A stretch of 64,000 nucleotides of DNA from Hydractinia symbiolongicarpus (taxonomy: Eukaryota > Cnidaria > Hydrozoa > Anthoathecata > Hydractiniidae), in assembly GCF_029227915.1 (NCBI RefSeq), contig NC_079888.1:22796001-22860000 (forward strand), given 5' to 3'. The first letter of the stretch is position 1. Each line of letters begins with the position of its first letter. The translations under genes were made by a program, and so were the position numbers. The notes beneath the pieces are model-generated. The model did no database searches. It saw only the letters and a list, made by a program, of their open reading frames with translations, and was not told the DNA's origin. Positions 39,590 through 52,790 of the stretch are shown here, in pieces.

Positions 39590-41620
39590 GTGCTGGAAAT
39601 GAGTTTACTCCCTGGGTACTTTCTTTGTATACATTCGACTATACGTGCCAAGCCCGGGATTTACGGGAAATCGCGGGTTTTCGTTTGCCGGCGATTAAAC
39701 TGCTTTTATTCAGTATCTCAACAAAAATGAAAACATTCTTGAAAACTACAAGTCTCATGCATTTTAGTGGTAAAAAAATAATTTAAAAAATCGTTTGGGA
39801 AATGAGTTTACTCCCTGGGTACTTTCTTTGTATACTATTGACTATACGGGCCGAGTCTAGGATTTACGGGAAGCCGCAGGTTTTCGTTTGCCGGCGATTA
39901 AACTTCTTTTATTCAGCGTCTCATCAAAAATGAAAACCTTTTTAAAAACTACAAGTCTTATGCGTTGTAGTGGTGAAAAAATAATTTAAAAAATCGTTCT
40001 GGAAATGAGTTTACTCACAGGGTACTTTCTTTGTATACATTCGACTATACGGGCCAAGCCCGGGATTTACGGGAAATCGCGGGTTTTCGTTTTCCGGCAA
40101 TTAAACCTCTTTCATTAAGCGTCTCATCAAAAATGAAAACATTTTTGAAAACTGCAAGTCTCATGCGTTTTAGTGGTAAAAAAACAATTTAAAAAATCGT
40201 TTGGGAAATGACTTTACTCCCTGGGTACTTTCTTTGTATACTTTTGACTATACGGACCGAGTCAAGGATTTACGGGAAATCGCAGGTTTTCGTTTGCCGG
40301 CGATTAAACTTCTTTTATTCAGCGTCTCATCAAAAATGAAAACCTTTTTAAAAACTACAAGTCTTATGCGTTTTAGTGGTGAAAAAATAATTTAAAAAAT
40401 CGTTCTGGAAATGAGTTTACTCACAGGGTACTTTCTTTGTATACATTCGACTATACGGGCCAAGCCCGGGATTTACGGGAAATCGCGGGTTTTCGTTTTC
40501 CGGCGATTAAACCTCTTTCATTAAGCGTCTCATCAAAAATGAAAACATTTTTGAAAACTACAAGTCTCATGCGTTTTAGTGGTGAAAAAAAATTTAAAAA
40601 ATCGTTCGGGAAATGAGTTTACTCCCTGGGTACTTTCTTTGTATACATTCGACTATACGGGCCAAGCCCCGGATTTACGGGAAAACGCGGGATTTCGTTT
40701 GCCGGCGATTAAACAGCTTTTATTCAGCGTCTCATCAAAAATGAAAACATTTTTGAAAACTACAAGTCTCATGCGTTTTAGTGGTAAAAAATTAATTTAA
40801 AAAATCGTTCGGGAAATGATTTTACTCCCTGGGTACTTTCTTTGTATACTTTTGACTATACGGGCCGAGTCCAGGATTTACGGGAAATAGCAGGTTTTCG
40901 TTTGCCGGCGATTAAACTTCTTTTATTCAGCGTCTCATCAAAAATGAAAACATTTTTAAAAACTACAAGTCTCATGCGTTTTAGTGGTGAAAAAGTAATT
41001 TAAAAAATCGTTCGGGAAATGAGATTACTCCCTGGGTACTTTCTTTGTATACATTCGACTATACGTGCCAAGCCCGGGATTTACGGGAAATCGCGGGTTT
41101 TCGTTTGCCGGCGATTAAACTGCTTTTATTCAGTATCTCAACAAAAATGAAAACATTCTTGAAAACTACAAGTCTCATGCATTTTAGTGGTAAAAAAATA
41201 ATTTAAAAAATCGTTTGGGAAATGAGTTTACTCCCTGGGTACTTTCTTTGTATACTTTTGACTATACGGGCCGAGTCTAGGATTTACTGGAAACCGCAGG
41301 TTTTCGTTTGCCGGCGATTAAACTTCTTTTATTCAGCGTCTCATCAAAAATGAAAACCTTTTTAAAAACTACAAGTCTTATGCGTTTTAGTGGTGAAAAA
41401 ATAATTTAAAAAATCGTTCTGGAAATGAGTTTACTCACTGGGTACTTTCTTTGTATACATTCGACTATACGGGCCAAGCCCGGGATTTACGGGAAATCGC
41501 GGGTTTTCGTTTTCCGGCGATTAAACCTCTTTCATTAAGCGTCTCATCAAAAATGAAAACATTTTTGAAAACTACAAGTCTCATGCGTTTTAGTGGTGAT
41601 AAAAAATTTAAAAAATCGTT
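39590..41620 (+). repeat. 7-monomer repeat (offset 1420 bp)
   Basis: The private GTATCTCAACAAAAATG variant at 39713 recurs at 41133, together with the GAGTCTAGG and CATGCATTTTAGTGG changes in the adjacent positions. CATTAAG-class monomers near 40100 and 40510 recur near 41530. Confidence 0.75.
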
Positions 41621-44600
41621 CGGGAAATGAGTTTACTCCCTGGGTACTTTCTTTGTATACATTCGACTATACGGGCCAAGCCCCGGATTTACGGGAAAAC
41701 GCGGGATTTCGTTTGCCGGCGATTAAACTGCTTTTATTCAGCGTCTCATCAAAAATGAAAACATTTTTGAAAACTGCAAGTCTCATGCGTTTTAGTGGTA
41801 AAAAAATAATTTAAAAAATCGTTTGGGAAATGACTTTACTCCCTGGGTACTTTCTTTGTATACTTTTGACTATACGGACCGAGTCCAGGATTTACGGGAA
41901 ATCGCAGGTTTTCGTTTGCCGGCGATTAAACTTCTTTTATTCAGCGTCTCATCAAAAATGAAAACCTTTTTAAAAACTACAAGTCTTATGCGTTTTAGTG
42001 GTGAAAAAATAATTTAAAAAATCGTTCTGGAAATGAGTTTAATCACAGGGTACTTTCTTTGTATACATTCGACTATACGGGCCAAGCCCGGGATTTACGG
42101 GAAATCACGGGTTTTCGTTTGCCGGCGATTAAACTTCTTTTATTCAGCGTCTCATCAAAAATGAAAACCTTTTTAAAAACTACAAGTCTTATGCGTTTTA
42201 GTGGTGAAAAAATAATTTAAAAAATCGTTCTGGAAATGAGTTTACTCACAGGGTACTTTCTTTGTATACATTCGACTATACGGGCCAAGCCCGGGATTTA
42301 CGGAAAATCGCGGGTTTTCGTTTTCCGTCGATTAAACCTCTTTCATTAAGCGTCTCATCAAAAATGAAAACCTTTTTAAAAACTACAAGTCTTATGCGTT
42401 TTAGTGGTGAAAAAATAATTTAAAAAATCGTTCTGGAAATGAGTTTACTCACAGGGTACTTTCTTTGTATACATTCGACTATACGGGCCAAGCCCGGGAT
42501 TTACGGGAAATCGCGGGTTTTCGTTTTCCGGCGATTAAACCTCTTTCATTAAGCGTCTCATCAAAAATGAAAACATTTTTGAAAACTACAAGTCTCATGC
42601 GTTTTAGTGGTGAAAAAAAATTTAAAAAATCGTTCGGGAAATGAGTTTACTCCCTGGGTACTTTCTTTGTATACATTCGACTATACGGGCCAAGCCCCGG
42701 ATTTACGGGAAAACGTGGGATTTCGTTTGCCGGCGATTAAACTGCTTTTATTCAGCGTCTCATCAAAAATGAAAACATTTTTGAAAACTACAAGTCTCAT
42801 GCGTTTTAGTGGTAAATAATTAATTTAAAAAATCGTTCGGGAAATGATTTTACTCCCTGGGTACTTTCTTTGTATACTTTTGACTATACGGGCCGAGTCC
42901 AGGATTTACGGGAAATCGCAGGTTTTCGTTTGCCGGCGATTAAACCTCTTTTATTCAGCGTCTCATCAAAAATGAAAACATTTTTAAAAACTACAAGTCT
43001 CATGCGTTTTAGTGGTGAAAAAGTAATTTAAAAAATCGTTCGGGAAATGAGATTACTCCCTGGGTACTTTCTTTGTATACATTCGACTATACGTGCCAAG
43101 CCCGGGATTTACGGGAAATCGCGGGTTTTCGTTTGCCGGCGATTAAACTGCTTTTATTCAGTATCTCAACAAAAATGAAAACATTCTTGAAAACTACAAG
43201 TCTCATGCATTTTAGTGGTAAAAAAATAATTTAAAAAATCGTTTGGGAAATGAGTTTACTCCCTGGGTACTTTCTTTGTATACTTTTGACTATACGGGCC
43301 GAGTCTAGGATTTACGGGAAACCGCAGGTTTTCGTTTGCCGGCAATTAAACTTCTTTTATTCAGCGTCTCATCAAAAATGAAAACCTTTTTAAAAACTAC
43401 AAGTCTTATGCGTTTTAGTGGTGAAAAAATAATTTAAAAAATCGTTCTGGAAATGAGTGTACTCACAGGGTACTTTCTTTGTATACATTCGACTATACGG
43501 GCCAAGCCCGGGATTTACGGGAAATCGCGGGTTTTCGTTTTCCGTCGATTAAACCTCTTTCATTAAGCGTCTCATCAAAAATGAAAACCTTTTTAAAAAC
43601 TACAAGTCTTATGCGTTTTAGTGGTGAAAAAATAATTTAAAAAATCGTTCTGGAAATGAGTTTACTCACAGGGTACTTTCTTTGTATACATTCGACTATA
43701 CGGGCCAAGCCCGGGATTTACGGGAAATCGCGGGTTTTCGTTTTCCGGCGATTAAACCTCTTTCATTAAGCGTCTCATCAAAAATGAAAACATTTTTGAA
43801 AACTACAAGTCTCATGCGTTTTAGTGGTGAAAAAAAATTTAAAAAATCGTTCGGGAAATGAGTTTACTCCCTGGGTACTTTCTTTGTATACATTCGACTA
43901 TACGGGCCAAGCCCCGGATTTACGGGAAAACGTGGGATTTCGTTTGCCGGCGATTAAACTGCTTTTATTCAGCGTCTCATCAAAAATGAAAACATTTTTG
44001 AAAACTACAAGTCTCATGCGTTTTAGTGGTAAAAAATTAATTTAAAAAATCGTTCGGGAAATGATTTTACTCCCTGGGTACTTTCTTTGTATACTTTTGA
44101 CTATACGGGCCGAGTCCAGGATTTACGGGAAATCGCAGGTTTTCGTTTGCCGGCGATTAAACCTCTTTTATTCAGCGTCTCATCAAAAATGAAAACATTT
44201 TTAAAAACTACAAGTCTCATGCGTTTTAGTGGTGAAAAAGTAATTTAAAAAATCGTTCGGGAAATGAGATTACTCCCTGGGTACTTTCTTTGTATACATT
44301 CGACTATACGTGCCAAGCCCGGGATTTACGGGAAATCGCGGGTTTTCGTTTGCCGGCGATTAAACTGCTTTTATTCAGTATCTCAACAAAAATGAAAACA
44401 TTCTTGAAAACTACAAGTCTCATGCATTTTAGTGGTAAAAAAATAATTTAAAAAATCGTTTGGGAAATGAGTTTACTCCCTGGGTACTTTCTTTGTATAC
44501 TTTTGACTATACGGGCCGAGTCTAGGATTTACGGGAAACCGCAGGTTTTCGTTTGCCGGCAATTAAACTTCTTTTATTCAGCGTCTCATCAAAAATGAAA

Positions 44601-45290
44601 ACCTTTTTAAAAACTACAAGTCTTATGCGTTTTAGTGGTGAAAAAATAATTTAAAAAATCGTTCTGGAAATGAGTGTACTCACAGGGTACTTTCTTTGTA
44701 TACATTCGACTATACGGGCCAAGCCCGGGATTTACGGGAAATCGCGGGTTTTCGTTTTCCGGCGATTAAACCTCTTTCATTAAGCGTCTCATCAAAAATG
44801 AAAACATTTTTGAAAACTACAAGTCTCATGCGTTTCAGTGGTGATAAAAAATTTAAAAAATCGTTCGGGAAATGAGTTTACTCCCTGGGTACTTTCTTTG
44901 TATACATTCGACTATACGGGCCAAGCCCCGGATTTACGGGAAAACGCGGGATTTCGTTTGCCGGCGATTAAACTGCTTTTATTCAGCGTCTCATCAAAAA
45001 TGAAAACATTTTTGAAAACTGCAAGTCTCATGCGTTTTAGTGGTAAAAAAATAATTTAAAAAATCGTTTGGAAAATGACTTTACTCCCTGGGTACTTTCT
45101 TTGTATACTTTTGACTATACGGACCGAGTCCAGGATTTACGGGAAATCGCAGGTTTTCGTTTGCCGGCGATTAAACTTCTTTTATTCAGCGTCTCATCAA
45201 AAATGAAAACCTTTTTAAAAACTACAAGTCTTATGCGTTTTAGTGGTGAAAAAATAATTTAAAAAATCGTTCTGGAAATGAGTTTACTCA
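40400..45290 (+). repeat. 16-monomer duplication (3245 bp) with a nested 6-monomer HOR (1217 bp)
   Basis: Markers at 40579, 41133, 41593 and 41823 recur at 43824, 44378, 44838 and 45068, all 3245 bp apart. Nested inside, 42321 (TTTTCCGTCG), 42607, 43161 and 43455 (GAGTGTAC) recur at 43538, 43824, 44378 and 44672, all 1217 bp apart, so 42.3-43.5 and 43.5-44.75 kb are adjacent near-identical copies of six monomers. Many monomers here have GAAAAAAAATTT or GATAAAAAATTT tails. Confidence 0.85.
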
Positions 45291-46169
45291 CAGGGTACTT
45301 TCTTTGTATACATTCGACTATACGGGCCAAGCCCGGGATTTACGGGAAATCGCGGGTTTTCGTTTTCCGGCGATTAAACCTCTTTCATTAAGCGTCTCAT
45401 CAAAAATGAAAACATTTTTGAAAACTACAAGTCTCATGCGTTTTAGTGGTGAAAAAAAATTTAAAAAATCGTTCGGGCAATGAGTTTACTCCCTAGGTAC
45501 TTTCTTTGTATACATTCGACTATACGGGCCAAGCCCCGGATTTACGGGAAAACGCGGGATTTCGTTTGCCGGCGATTAAACTGCTTTTATTCAGCGTCTC
45601 ATCAAAAATGAAAACATTTTTGAAAACTACAAGTCTCATGCGTTTTAGTGGTAAAAAATTAGATTAAAAAATCGTTCGGGAAATGATTTTACTCCCTGGG
45701 TACTTTCTTTGTATACTTTTGACTATACGGGCCGAGTCCAGGATTTACGGGAAATCGTAGGTTTTCGTTTGCCGGCGATTAAACTTCTTTTATTCAGCGT
45801 CTCATCAAAAATGAAAACATTTTTAAAAACTACAAGTCTCATGCGTTTTAGTGGTGAAAAAGTAATTTAAAAAATCGTTCGGGAAATGAGATTACTCCCT
45901 GGGTACTTTCTTTGTATACATTCGACTATACGGGCCAAGCCCGGGATTTACGGGAAATCGCGGATTTTCGTTTGCCGGCGATTAAACTTCTTTTATTCAG
46001 CGTCTCATCAAAAATGAAAACATTTTTAAAAACTACAAGTCTTATGCGTTTTAGTGGTGAAAAAATAATTTAAAAAATCGTTCGGGAAATAAGATTACTC
46101 CCTGGGTACTTTCTTTGTATACATTCGACTATACGGGCCAAGCCCGGGATTTACGGGAAATCGCGGGTT
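45291..46169 (+). repeat. Ordinary monomers
   Basis: About four monomers linking two HOR blocks. Two have the GAGATTACTCCC or AAGATTACTCCC head. One carries TTAGATTAAAAAATCG near 45660. I see nothing here other than satellite. Confidence 0.65.
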
Positions 46170-48100
46170 TTCGTTTGCCGGCGATTAAACTTCTTTTATT
46201 CAGCGTCTCATCAAAAATGAAAACATTTTTGAAAACTACAAGTCTCATGCGTTTTAGTGGTAAAAAAATAATTTAAAAAATCGTTTGGGAAATGAGTTTA
46301 CTCCCTGGGCACTTTCTTTGTATACTTTTGACTATACGGGCCGAGTCCAGGATTTACGGGAAATCGCAGGTTTTCGTTTGCCGGCGATTAAACTTCTTTT
46401 ATTCAGCGTCTCATCAAAAATGAAAACCTTTTTAAAAACTACAAGTCTTATGCGTTTTAGTGGTGAAAAAATAATTTAAAAAATCGTTCTGGAAATGAGT
46501 TTACTCACAGGGTACTTTCTTTGTATACATTCGACTATACGGGCCAAGCCGGGATTTACGGGAAATCGCGGGTTTTCGTTTTCCGGCGATTAAACCTCTT
46601 TCATTAAGCGTCTCATCAAAAATGAAAACATTTTTGAAAACTACAAGTCTCATGCGTTTTAGTGGTGAAAAAAAATTTAAAAAATCGTTCGGGAAATGAG
46701 TTTACTTCCTGGGTACTTTCTTTGTATACATTCGACTATACGGGCCAAGCCCCGGATTTACGGGAAAACGCGGGATTTCGTTTGCCGGCGATTAAACTGC
46801 TTTTATTCAGCGTCTCATCAAAAATGAAAACATTTTTGAAAACTACAAGTCTCATGCGTTCTAGTGGTAAAAAATAATTTAAAAATCGTTCGGGAAATGA
46901 CTTGACTCCCTGGGTACTTTCTTTGTATACATTCGACTATACGGGCCAAGCCCGGGATTTACGGGAAATCGCGGATTTTCGTTTGCCGGCGATTAAACTT
47001 CTTTTATTCAGCGTCTCATCAAAAATGAAAACATTTTTAAAAACTACAAGTCTTATGCGTTTTAGTGGTGAAAAAATAATTTAAAAAATCGTTTGGGAAA
47101 TGAGTTTACTCCCTGGGTACTTTCTTTGTATACTTTTGACTATACGGGCCGAGTCCAGGATTTACGGGAAATCGCAGGTTTTCGTTTGCCGGCGATTAAA
47201 CTTCTTTTATTCAGCGTCTCATCAAAAATGAAAACCTTTTTAAAAACTACAAGTCTTATGCGTTTTAGTGGTGAAAAAATAATTTAAAAAATCGTTCTGG
47301 AAATGAGTTTACTCACAGGGTACTTTCTTTGTATACTTTTGACTATACGGGCCAAGCCCGGGATTTACGGGAATTCGCGGATTTTCGTTTGCCGGCGATT
47401 AAACTTCTTTTATTCAGCGTCTCATCAAAAATGAAAACATTTTTGAAAACTACAAGTCTCATGCGTTTTAGTGGTAAAAAAATAATTTAAAAAATCGTTT
47501 GAGAAATGAGTTTACTCCCTGGGTACTTTCTTTGTATACTTTTGACTATACGGGCCGAGTCCAGGATTTACGGGAAATCGCAGGTTTTCGTTTGCCGGCG
47601 ATTAAACTTCTTTTATTCAGCGTCTCATCAAAAATGAAAACCTTTTTAAAAACTACAAGTCTTATGCGTTTTAGTGGTGAAAAAACAATTTAAAAAATCG
47701 TTCTGGAAATGAGTTTACTCACAGGGTACTTTCTTTGTATACATTCGACTATACGGGCCAAGCCGGGATTTACGGGAAATCGCGGGTTTTCGTTTTCCGG
47801 CGATTAAACCTCTTTCATGAAGCGTCTCATCAAAAATGAAAACATTATTGAAAACTACAAGTCTCATGCGTTTTAGTGGTGAAAAAAAATTTAAAAAATC
47901 GTTCGGGAAATGAGTTTACTTCCTGGATACTTTCTTTGTATACATTCGACTATACGGGCCAAGCCCCGGATTTACGGGAAAACGCGGGATTTCGTTTGCC
48001 GGCGATTAAACTGCTTTTATTCAGCGTCGCATCAAAAATGAAAACATTTTTGAAAACTACAAGTCTCATGCGTTCTAGTGGTAAAAAAGTAATTTAAAAA
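46170..48100 (+). repeat. 6-monomer duplication (offset 1214 bp)
   Basis: The TTTGGG or TTTGAG head near 46288 and the GAAAAAAAATTT monomer near 46662 recur at 47502 and 47876. Both copies end with GCGTTCTAGTGG. The second copy has private changes (CATGAAGCG near 47817 and GTCGCATC near 48027). Confidence 0.8.
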
Positions 48101-48456
48101 ATCGTTCGGGAAATGAGTTTACTCCCTGGGTACTTTCTTTGTATACTTTTGACTATACGGGCCGAGTCCAGGATTTACGGGTAATCGCAGGTTTTCGTTT
48201 GCCGGCGATTAAACTTCTTTTATTCAGCGTCTCATCAAAAATGAAAACATTTTTGAAAACTACAAGTCTCATGCGTTCTAGTGGTAAAAAAGTAATTTAA
48301 AAAATCGTTCGGGAAATGAGTTTACTCCCTGGGTACTTTCTTTGTATACTTTTGACTATACGGGCCGAGTCCAGGATTTACGGGTAATCGCAGGTTTTCG
48401 TTTGCCGGCGATTAAACTTCTTTTATTCAGCGTCTCATCAAAAATGAAAACATTTT
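48050..48456 (+). repeat. Adjacent single-monomer duplication
   Basis: GCGTTCTAGTGGTAAAAAAG at 48070 and 48273, and GGGTAATCGCAGG near 48179 and 48382, lie exactly 203 bp apart. Both share variants uncommon elsewhere. This looks like a recent duplication of one monomer. Confidence 0.8.
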
Positions 48457-49682
48457 TGAACACTACAAGTCTCATGCGTTTAGGGGTAAAAAAATAATAT
48501 AAAAAATCGTTCGGGAAATGAGTTTACTCCCTGGGTACTTTCTTTGTATACTTTTAACTATACGGGCCAAGCCCGGGATTTACGGGAAATCGCGGGTTTT
48601 CGTTTGCCGGCGATTAAACTTCTTTTATTCAGCGTCTCATCAAAAATGAAAACATTTTTAAAAACTACACGTCTTATGCGTTTTAGTGGTGAAAAAATAA
48701 TTTAAAAAATCGTTCGGGAAATGAGATTACTCCCTGAGTACTTTCTTTGTATACATTCGACTATATGGGCCAAGCCCGGGATTTGCGGGAAATCGCGGGT
48801 TTTCGTTTGCCGGGGATTAAACTTCTTTTATTCAGCGTCTCATCAAAAATGAAAACATTTTTGAAAACTACAAGTCTCATGCGTTTAGGGGTAAAAAAAT
48901 AATATTAAAAATCGTTCGGGAAATGAGTTTACTCCCTGGGTACTTTCTTTGTATACTTTTGACTATACGGGCCAAGCCCGGGATTTACGGGAAATCGCGG
49001 GTTTTCGTTTGGCGGCGATTAAACTTCTTTATTCAGCGTCTCATCAAAAATGAAAACATTTTTAAAAACTACAAGTCTTATGCGTTTTAGTGGTGAAAAA
49101 ATAATTTAAAAAATCGTTCTGGAAATGAGTTTACTCCCTGGGTACTTTCTTTGTATACTTTTGACTATACGGGCCGAGTCCGGGATTTAGGGAAATAGCA
49201 GGTTTTCGTTTGCCGGCGATTAAACTGCTTTTATTCAGCGTCTCATCAAAAATGAAAACATTTTTGAAAACTACAAGTCTGATGCGTTTTAGTGGTGAAA
49301 AAATAATTTAAAAAATCGTTCGGGAAATGAGTTTACTCCCTGGGTACTTTCTTTGTATACTTTTGACTATACGGGCCAAGCCGGGATTTACGGGAAATCG
49401 CGGGTTTTCGTTTGCCGGCGATTAAACTTCTTTTATTCAGCGTCTCATCAAAAATGAAAACATTTTTGAAAACTACAAGTCTCATGCGTTTAGGGGTAAA
49501 AAAATAATATAAAAAATCGTTCGGGAAATGAGTTTACTCCCTGGGTACTTTCTTTGTATACTTTTGACTATACGGGCCAAGCCCGGGATTTACGGGAAAT
49601 CGCGGGTTTTCGTTTGCCGGCAATTAAACTTCTTTTATTCAGCGTCTCATCAAAAATGAAAACATTTTTAAAAACTACAAGT
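48457..49682 (+). repeat. Ordinary monomers with GTTTAGGGGTAAAA tails
   Basis: About six monomers. Private features include TTTGAACACTAC near 48455, an ACTATATGGGCC / GATTTGCGGG monomer near 48760-48790, GCCGGGGATTAAAC near 48807 and a three-base loss in ACTTCTTTATTC near 49025. These variants are later amplified at 50.2-52.8 kb. Confidence 0.65.
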
Positions 49683-52020
49683 CTTATGCGTTTTAGTGGT
49701 GAAAAAATAATTTAAAAAATCCTTCTGGAAATGAGTTTACTCACAGGGTACTTTCTTTGTATACATTCGACTATACGGGCCAAGCCGGGATTTACGGGAA
49801 ATCGCGGGTTTTCGTTTTCCGGCGATTAAACCTCTTTCATTAAGCGTCTCATCAAAAATGAAAACATTTTTGAAAACTACAAGTCTCATGCGTTTTAGTG
49901 GGGAAAAAAAATTTAAAAAATCGTTCCGGAAATGAGTTTACTTCCTGGGTACTTTCTTTGTATACATTCGACTATACGGGCCAAGCCCCGGATTTACGCG
50001 AAAACGCGGGATTTCGTTTGCCGGCGATTAAACTGCTTTTATTCAGCGTCTCATCAAAAATGAAAACATTTTTGAAAACTACAAGTTTCATGCGTTCTAG
50101 TGGTAAAAAAGTAATTTATAAAATCGTTCGGGAAATGACTTTACTCCCTGGGTACTTTCTTTGTATACTTTTGACTATACGGGCCGAGTCCAGGATTTAC
50201 GGGTAATCGCAGGTTTTCGTTTGCCGGCGATTAAACTTCTTTTATTCAGCGTCTCATCAAAAATGAAAACATTTTTGAACACTACAAGTCTCATGCGTTT
50301 AGGGGTAAAAAAACAATATAAAAAATCGTTCGGGAAATGAGTTTACTCCCTGGGTACTTTCTTTGTATACTTTTGACTATACGGGCCAAGCCCGGGATTT
50401 ACGGGAAATCGCGGGTTTTCGTTTGCCGGCGATTAAACTTCTTTTATTCAGTGTCTCATCAAAAATGAAAACATTTTTAAAAACTACAAGTCTTATGCGT
50501 TTTAGTGGTGAAAAAATAATTTAAAAAATCGTTCGGGAAATGAGATTACTCCCTGGGTACTTTCTTTGTATAAATTCGACTATATGGGCCAAGCCCGGGA
50601 TTTGCGGGAAATCGCGGGTTTTCGTTTGCCGGGGATTAAACTTCTTTTATTCAGCGTCTCATCAAAAATGAAAACATTTTTGAGCACTACAAGTCTCATG
50701 CGTTTAGGGGTAAAAAAATAATATAAAAAATCGTTCGGGAAATGAGTTTACTCCCTGGGTACTTTCTTTGTATACTTTTGACTATACGGGCCAAGCCCAG
50801 GATTTACGGGAAATCGCGGGTTTTCGTTTGCCGGCAATTAAACTTCTTTTATTCAGTGTCTCATCAAAAATGAAAACATTTTTAAAAACTACAACTACTT
50901 GTATACTTTTGACTATACGGGCCAAGCCCGGGATTTACGGGAAATCGCGGGTTTTCGTTTGCCGGAATTAAACTTCTTTTATTCAGCGTCTCATCAAAAA
51001 TGAAAACATTTTCTTATGCGTTTTAGTGGTGAAAAAATAATTTAAAAAATCCTTCTGGAAATGAGTTTACTCACAGGGTACTTTCTTTGTATACATTCGA
51101 CTATACGGGCCAAGCCGGGATTTACGGGAAATCGCGGGTTTTCGTTTTCCGGCGATTAAACCTCTTTCATTAAGCGTCTCATCAAAAATGAAAACATTTT
51201 TGAAAACTACAAGTCTCATGCGTTTTAGTGGGGAAAAAAAATTTAAAAAATCGTTCCGGAAATGAGTTTACTTCCTGGGTACTTTCTTTGTATACATTGG
51301 ACTATACGGGCCAAGCCCCGGATTTACGGGAAAATGCGGGATTTCGTTTGCCGGCGATTAAACTGCTTTTATTCAGCGTCTCATCAAAAATGAAAACATT
51401 TTTGAAAACTAAAAGTCTAATGCGTTCTAGTGGTAAAAAAGTAATTTAAAAAAACGTTCGGGAAATGACTTTACTCCCTGGGTACTTTCTTTGTATACTT
51501 TTGACTATACGGGCCGAGTCCAGGATTTACGGGTAATCGCAGGTTTTCGTTTGCCGGCGATTAAACTTCGTTTATTCAGCGTCTCATCAAAAATGAAAAC
51601 ATTTTTGAACACTACAAGTCTCATGCGTTTAGGGGTAAAAAAATAATATAAAAAATCGTTCGGGAAATGAGTTTACTCCCTGGGTACTTTCTTTGTATAC
51701 TTTTGACTATACGGGCCAAGCCCGGGATTTACGGGAAATCGCGGGTTTTCGTTTGCCGGCGATTAAACTTCTTTTATTCAGTGTCTCATCAAAAATGAAA
51801 ACATTTTTAAAAACTACAAGTCTTATGCGTTTTAGTGGTGAAAAAATAATTTAAAAAATCGTTCGGGAAATGAGATTACTCCCTGGGTACTTTCTTTGTA
51901 TAAATTCGACTATATGGGCCAAGCCCGGGATTTGCGGGAAATCGCGGGTTTTCGTTTGCCGGGGATTAAACTTCTTTTATTCAGCGTCTCATCAAAAATG
52001 AAAACATTTTTGAAAACTAC
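49683..52020 (+). repeat. Duplication with an offset that is not a whole number of monomers (1330 bp)
   Basis: CTTATGCG at 49683, the GGGGAAAAAAAATTT monomer at 49898 and TAAATTCGAC at 50571 recur at 51013, 51228 and 51901. 1330 bp is about 6.6 monomers, because truncated monomers at 50886-51012 lie between the copies. The second copy begins at the same base as the truncation join at about 51012. Confidence 0.8.
50886..51020 (+). repeat. Two truncated monomers at duplication/deletion joins
   Basis: Near 50893 the sequence passes from AAAACTACAA directly to CTACTTGTATAC, skipping about 69 bp of the normal unit. Near 51012 GAAAACATTTT runs directly into CTTATGCG, skipping about 14 bp. Between them GCCGGAATTAAAC has lost two bases. 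Such phase breaks are rare in the array and point to end joining rather than homologous unequal exchange. Confidence 0.75.
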
Positions 52021-52790
52021 AAGTCTCATGCGTTTAGGGGTAAAAAAATAATATAAAAAATCGTTCGGGAAATGAGTTTACTCCCTGGGTACTTTCTTTG
52101 TATACTTTTGACTATACGGGCCAAGCCCGGGATTTACGGGAAATGCGGGTTTTCGTTTGCCGGCGATTAAACTTCTTTATTCAGCGTCTCATCAAAAATG
52201 AAAACATTTTTGAACACTACAAGTCTCATGCGTTTAGGGGTAAAAAAATAATATAAAAAATCGTTCGGGAAATGAGTTTACTCCCTGGGTACTTTCTTTG
52301 TATACTTTTGACTATACGGGCCAAGCCCTGGATTTACGGGAAATCGCGGGTTTTCGTTTGCCGGCGATTAAACTTCTTTTATTCAGTGTCTCATCAAAAA
52401 TGAAAACATTTTTAAAAACTACAAGTCTTATGCGTTTTAGTGGTGAAAAAATAATTTAAAAAATCGTTCGGGAAATGAGATTACTCCCTGGGTACTTTCT
52501 TTGTATAAATTCGACTATATGGGCCAAGCCCGGGATTTGCGGGAAATCGCGGGTTTTCGTTTGCCGGGGATTAAACTTCTTTTATTCAGCGTCTCATCAA
52601 AAATGAAAACATTTTTGAAAACTACAAGTCTCATGCGTTTAGGGGTAAAAAAATAATATAAAAAATCGTTCGGGAAATGAGTTTACTCCCTGGGTACTTT
52701 CTTTGTATACTTTTGACTATACGGGCCAAGCCCGGGATTTACGGGAAATCGCGGGTTTTCGTTTGCCGGCGATTAAACTTCTTTATTCAG
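51590..52790 (+). repeat. 3-monomer duplication (offset about 605 bp)
   Basis: TTTGAACACTAC near 51605 and TAAATTCGAC at 51901 recur near 52211 and at 52506. The GAGATTACTCCC head and the GCCGGGGATTAAAC variant recur with them. One monomer near 52141 has lost two bases (GGGAAATGCGGG). Confidence 0.8.

Noticed and set aside
49898-50206. Longer open frames of about 100 codons (49898-50206 on +, 54958-55263 and 56781-57086 on -)
   Set aside because: They appear where a tail indel or a stop-removing substitution (for example TAATTTATAAAATCG near 50112) joins two out-of-frame monomers. Each is a private accident with no start context, domain or conservation.
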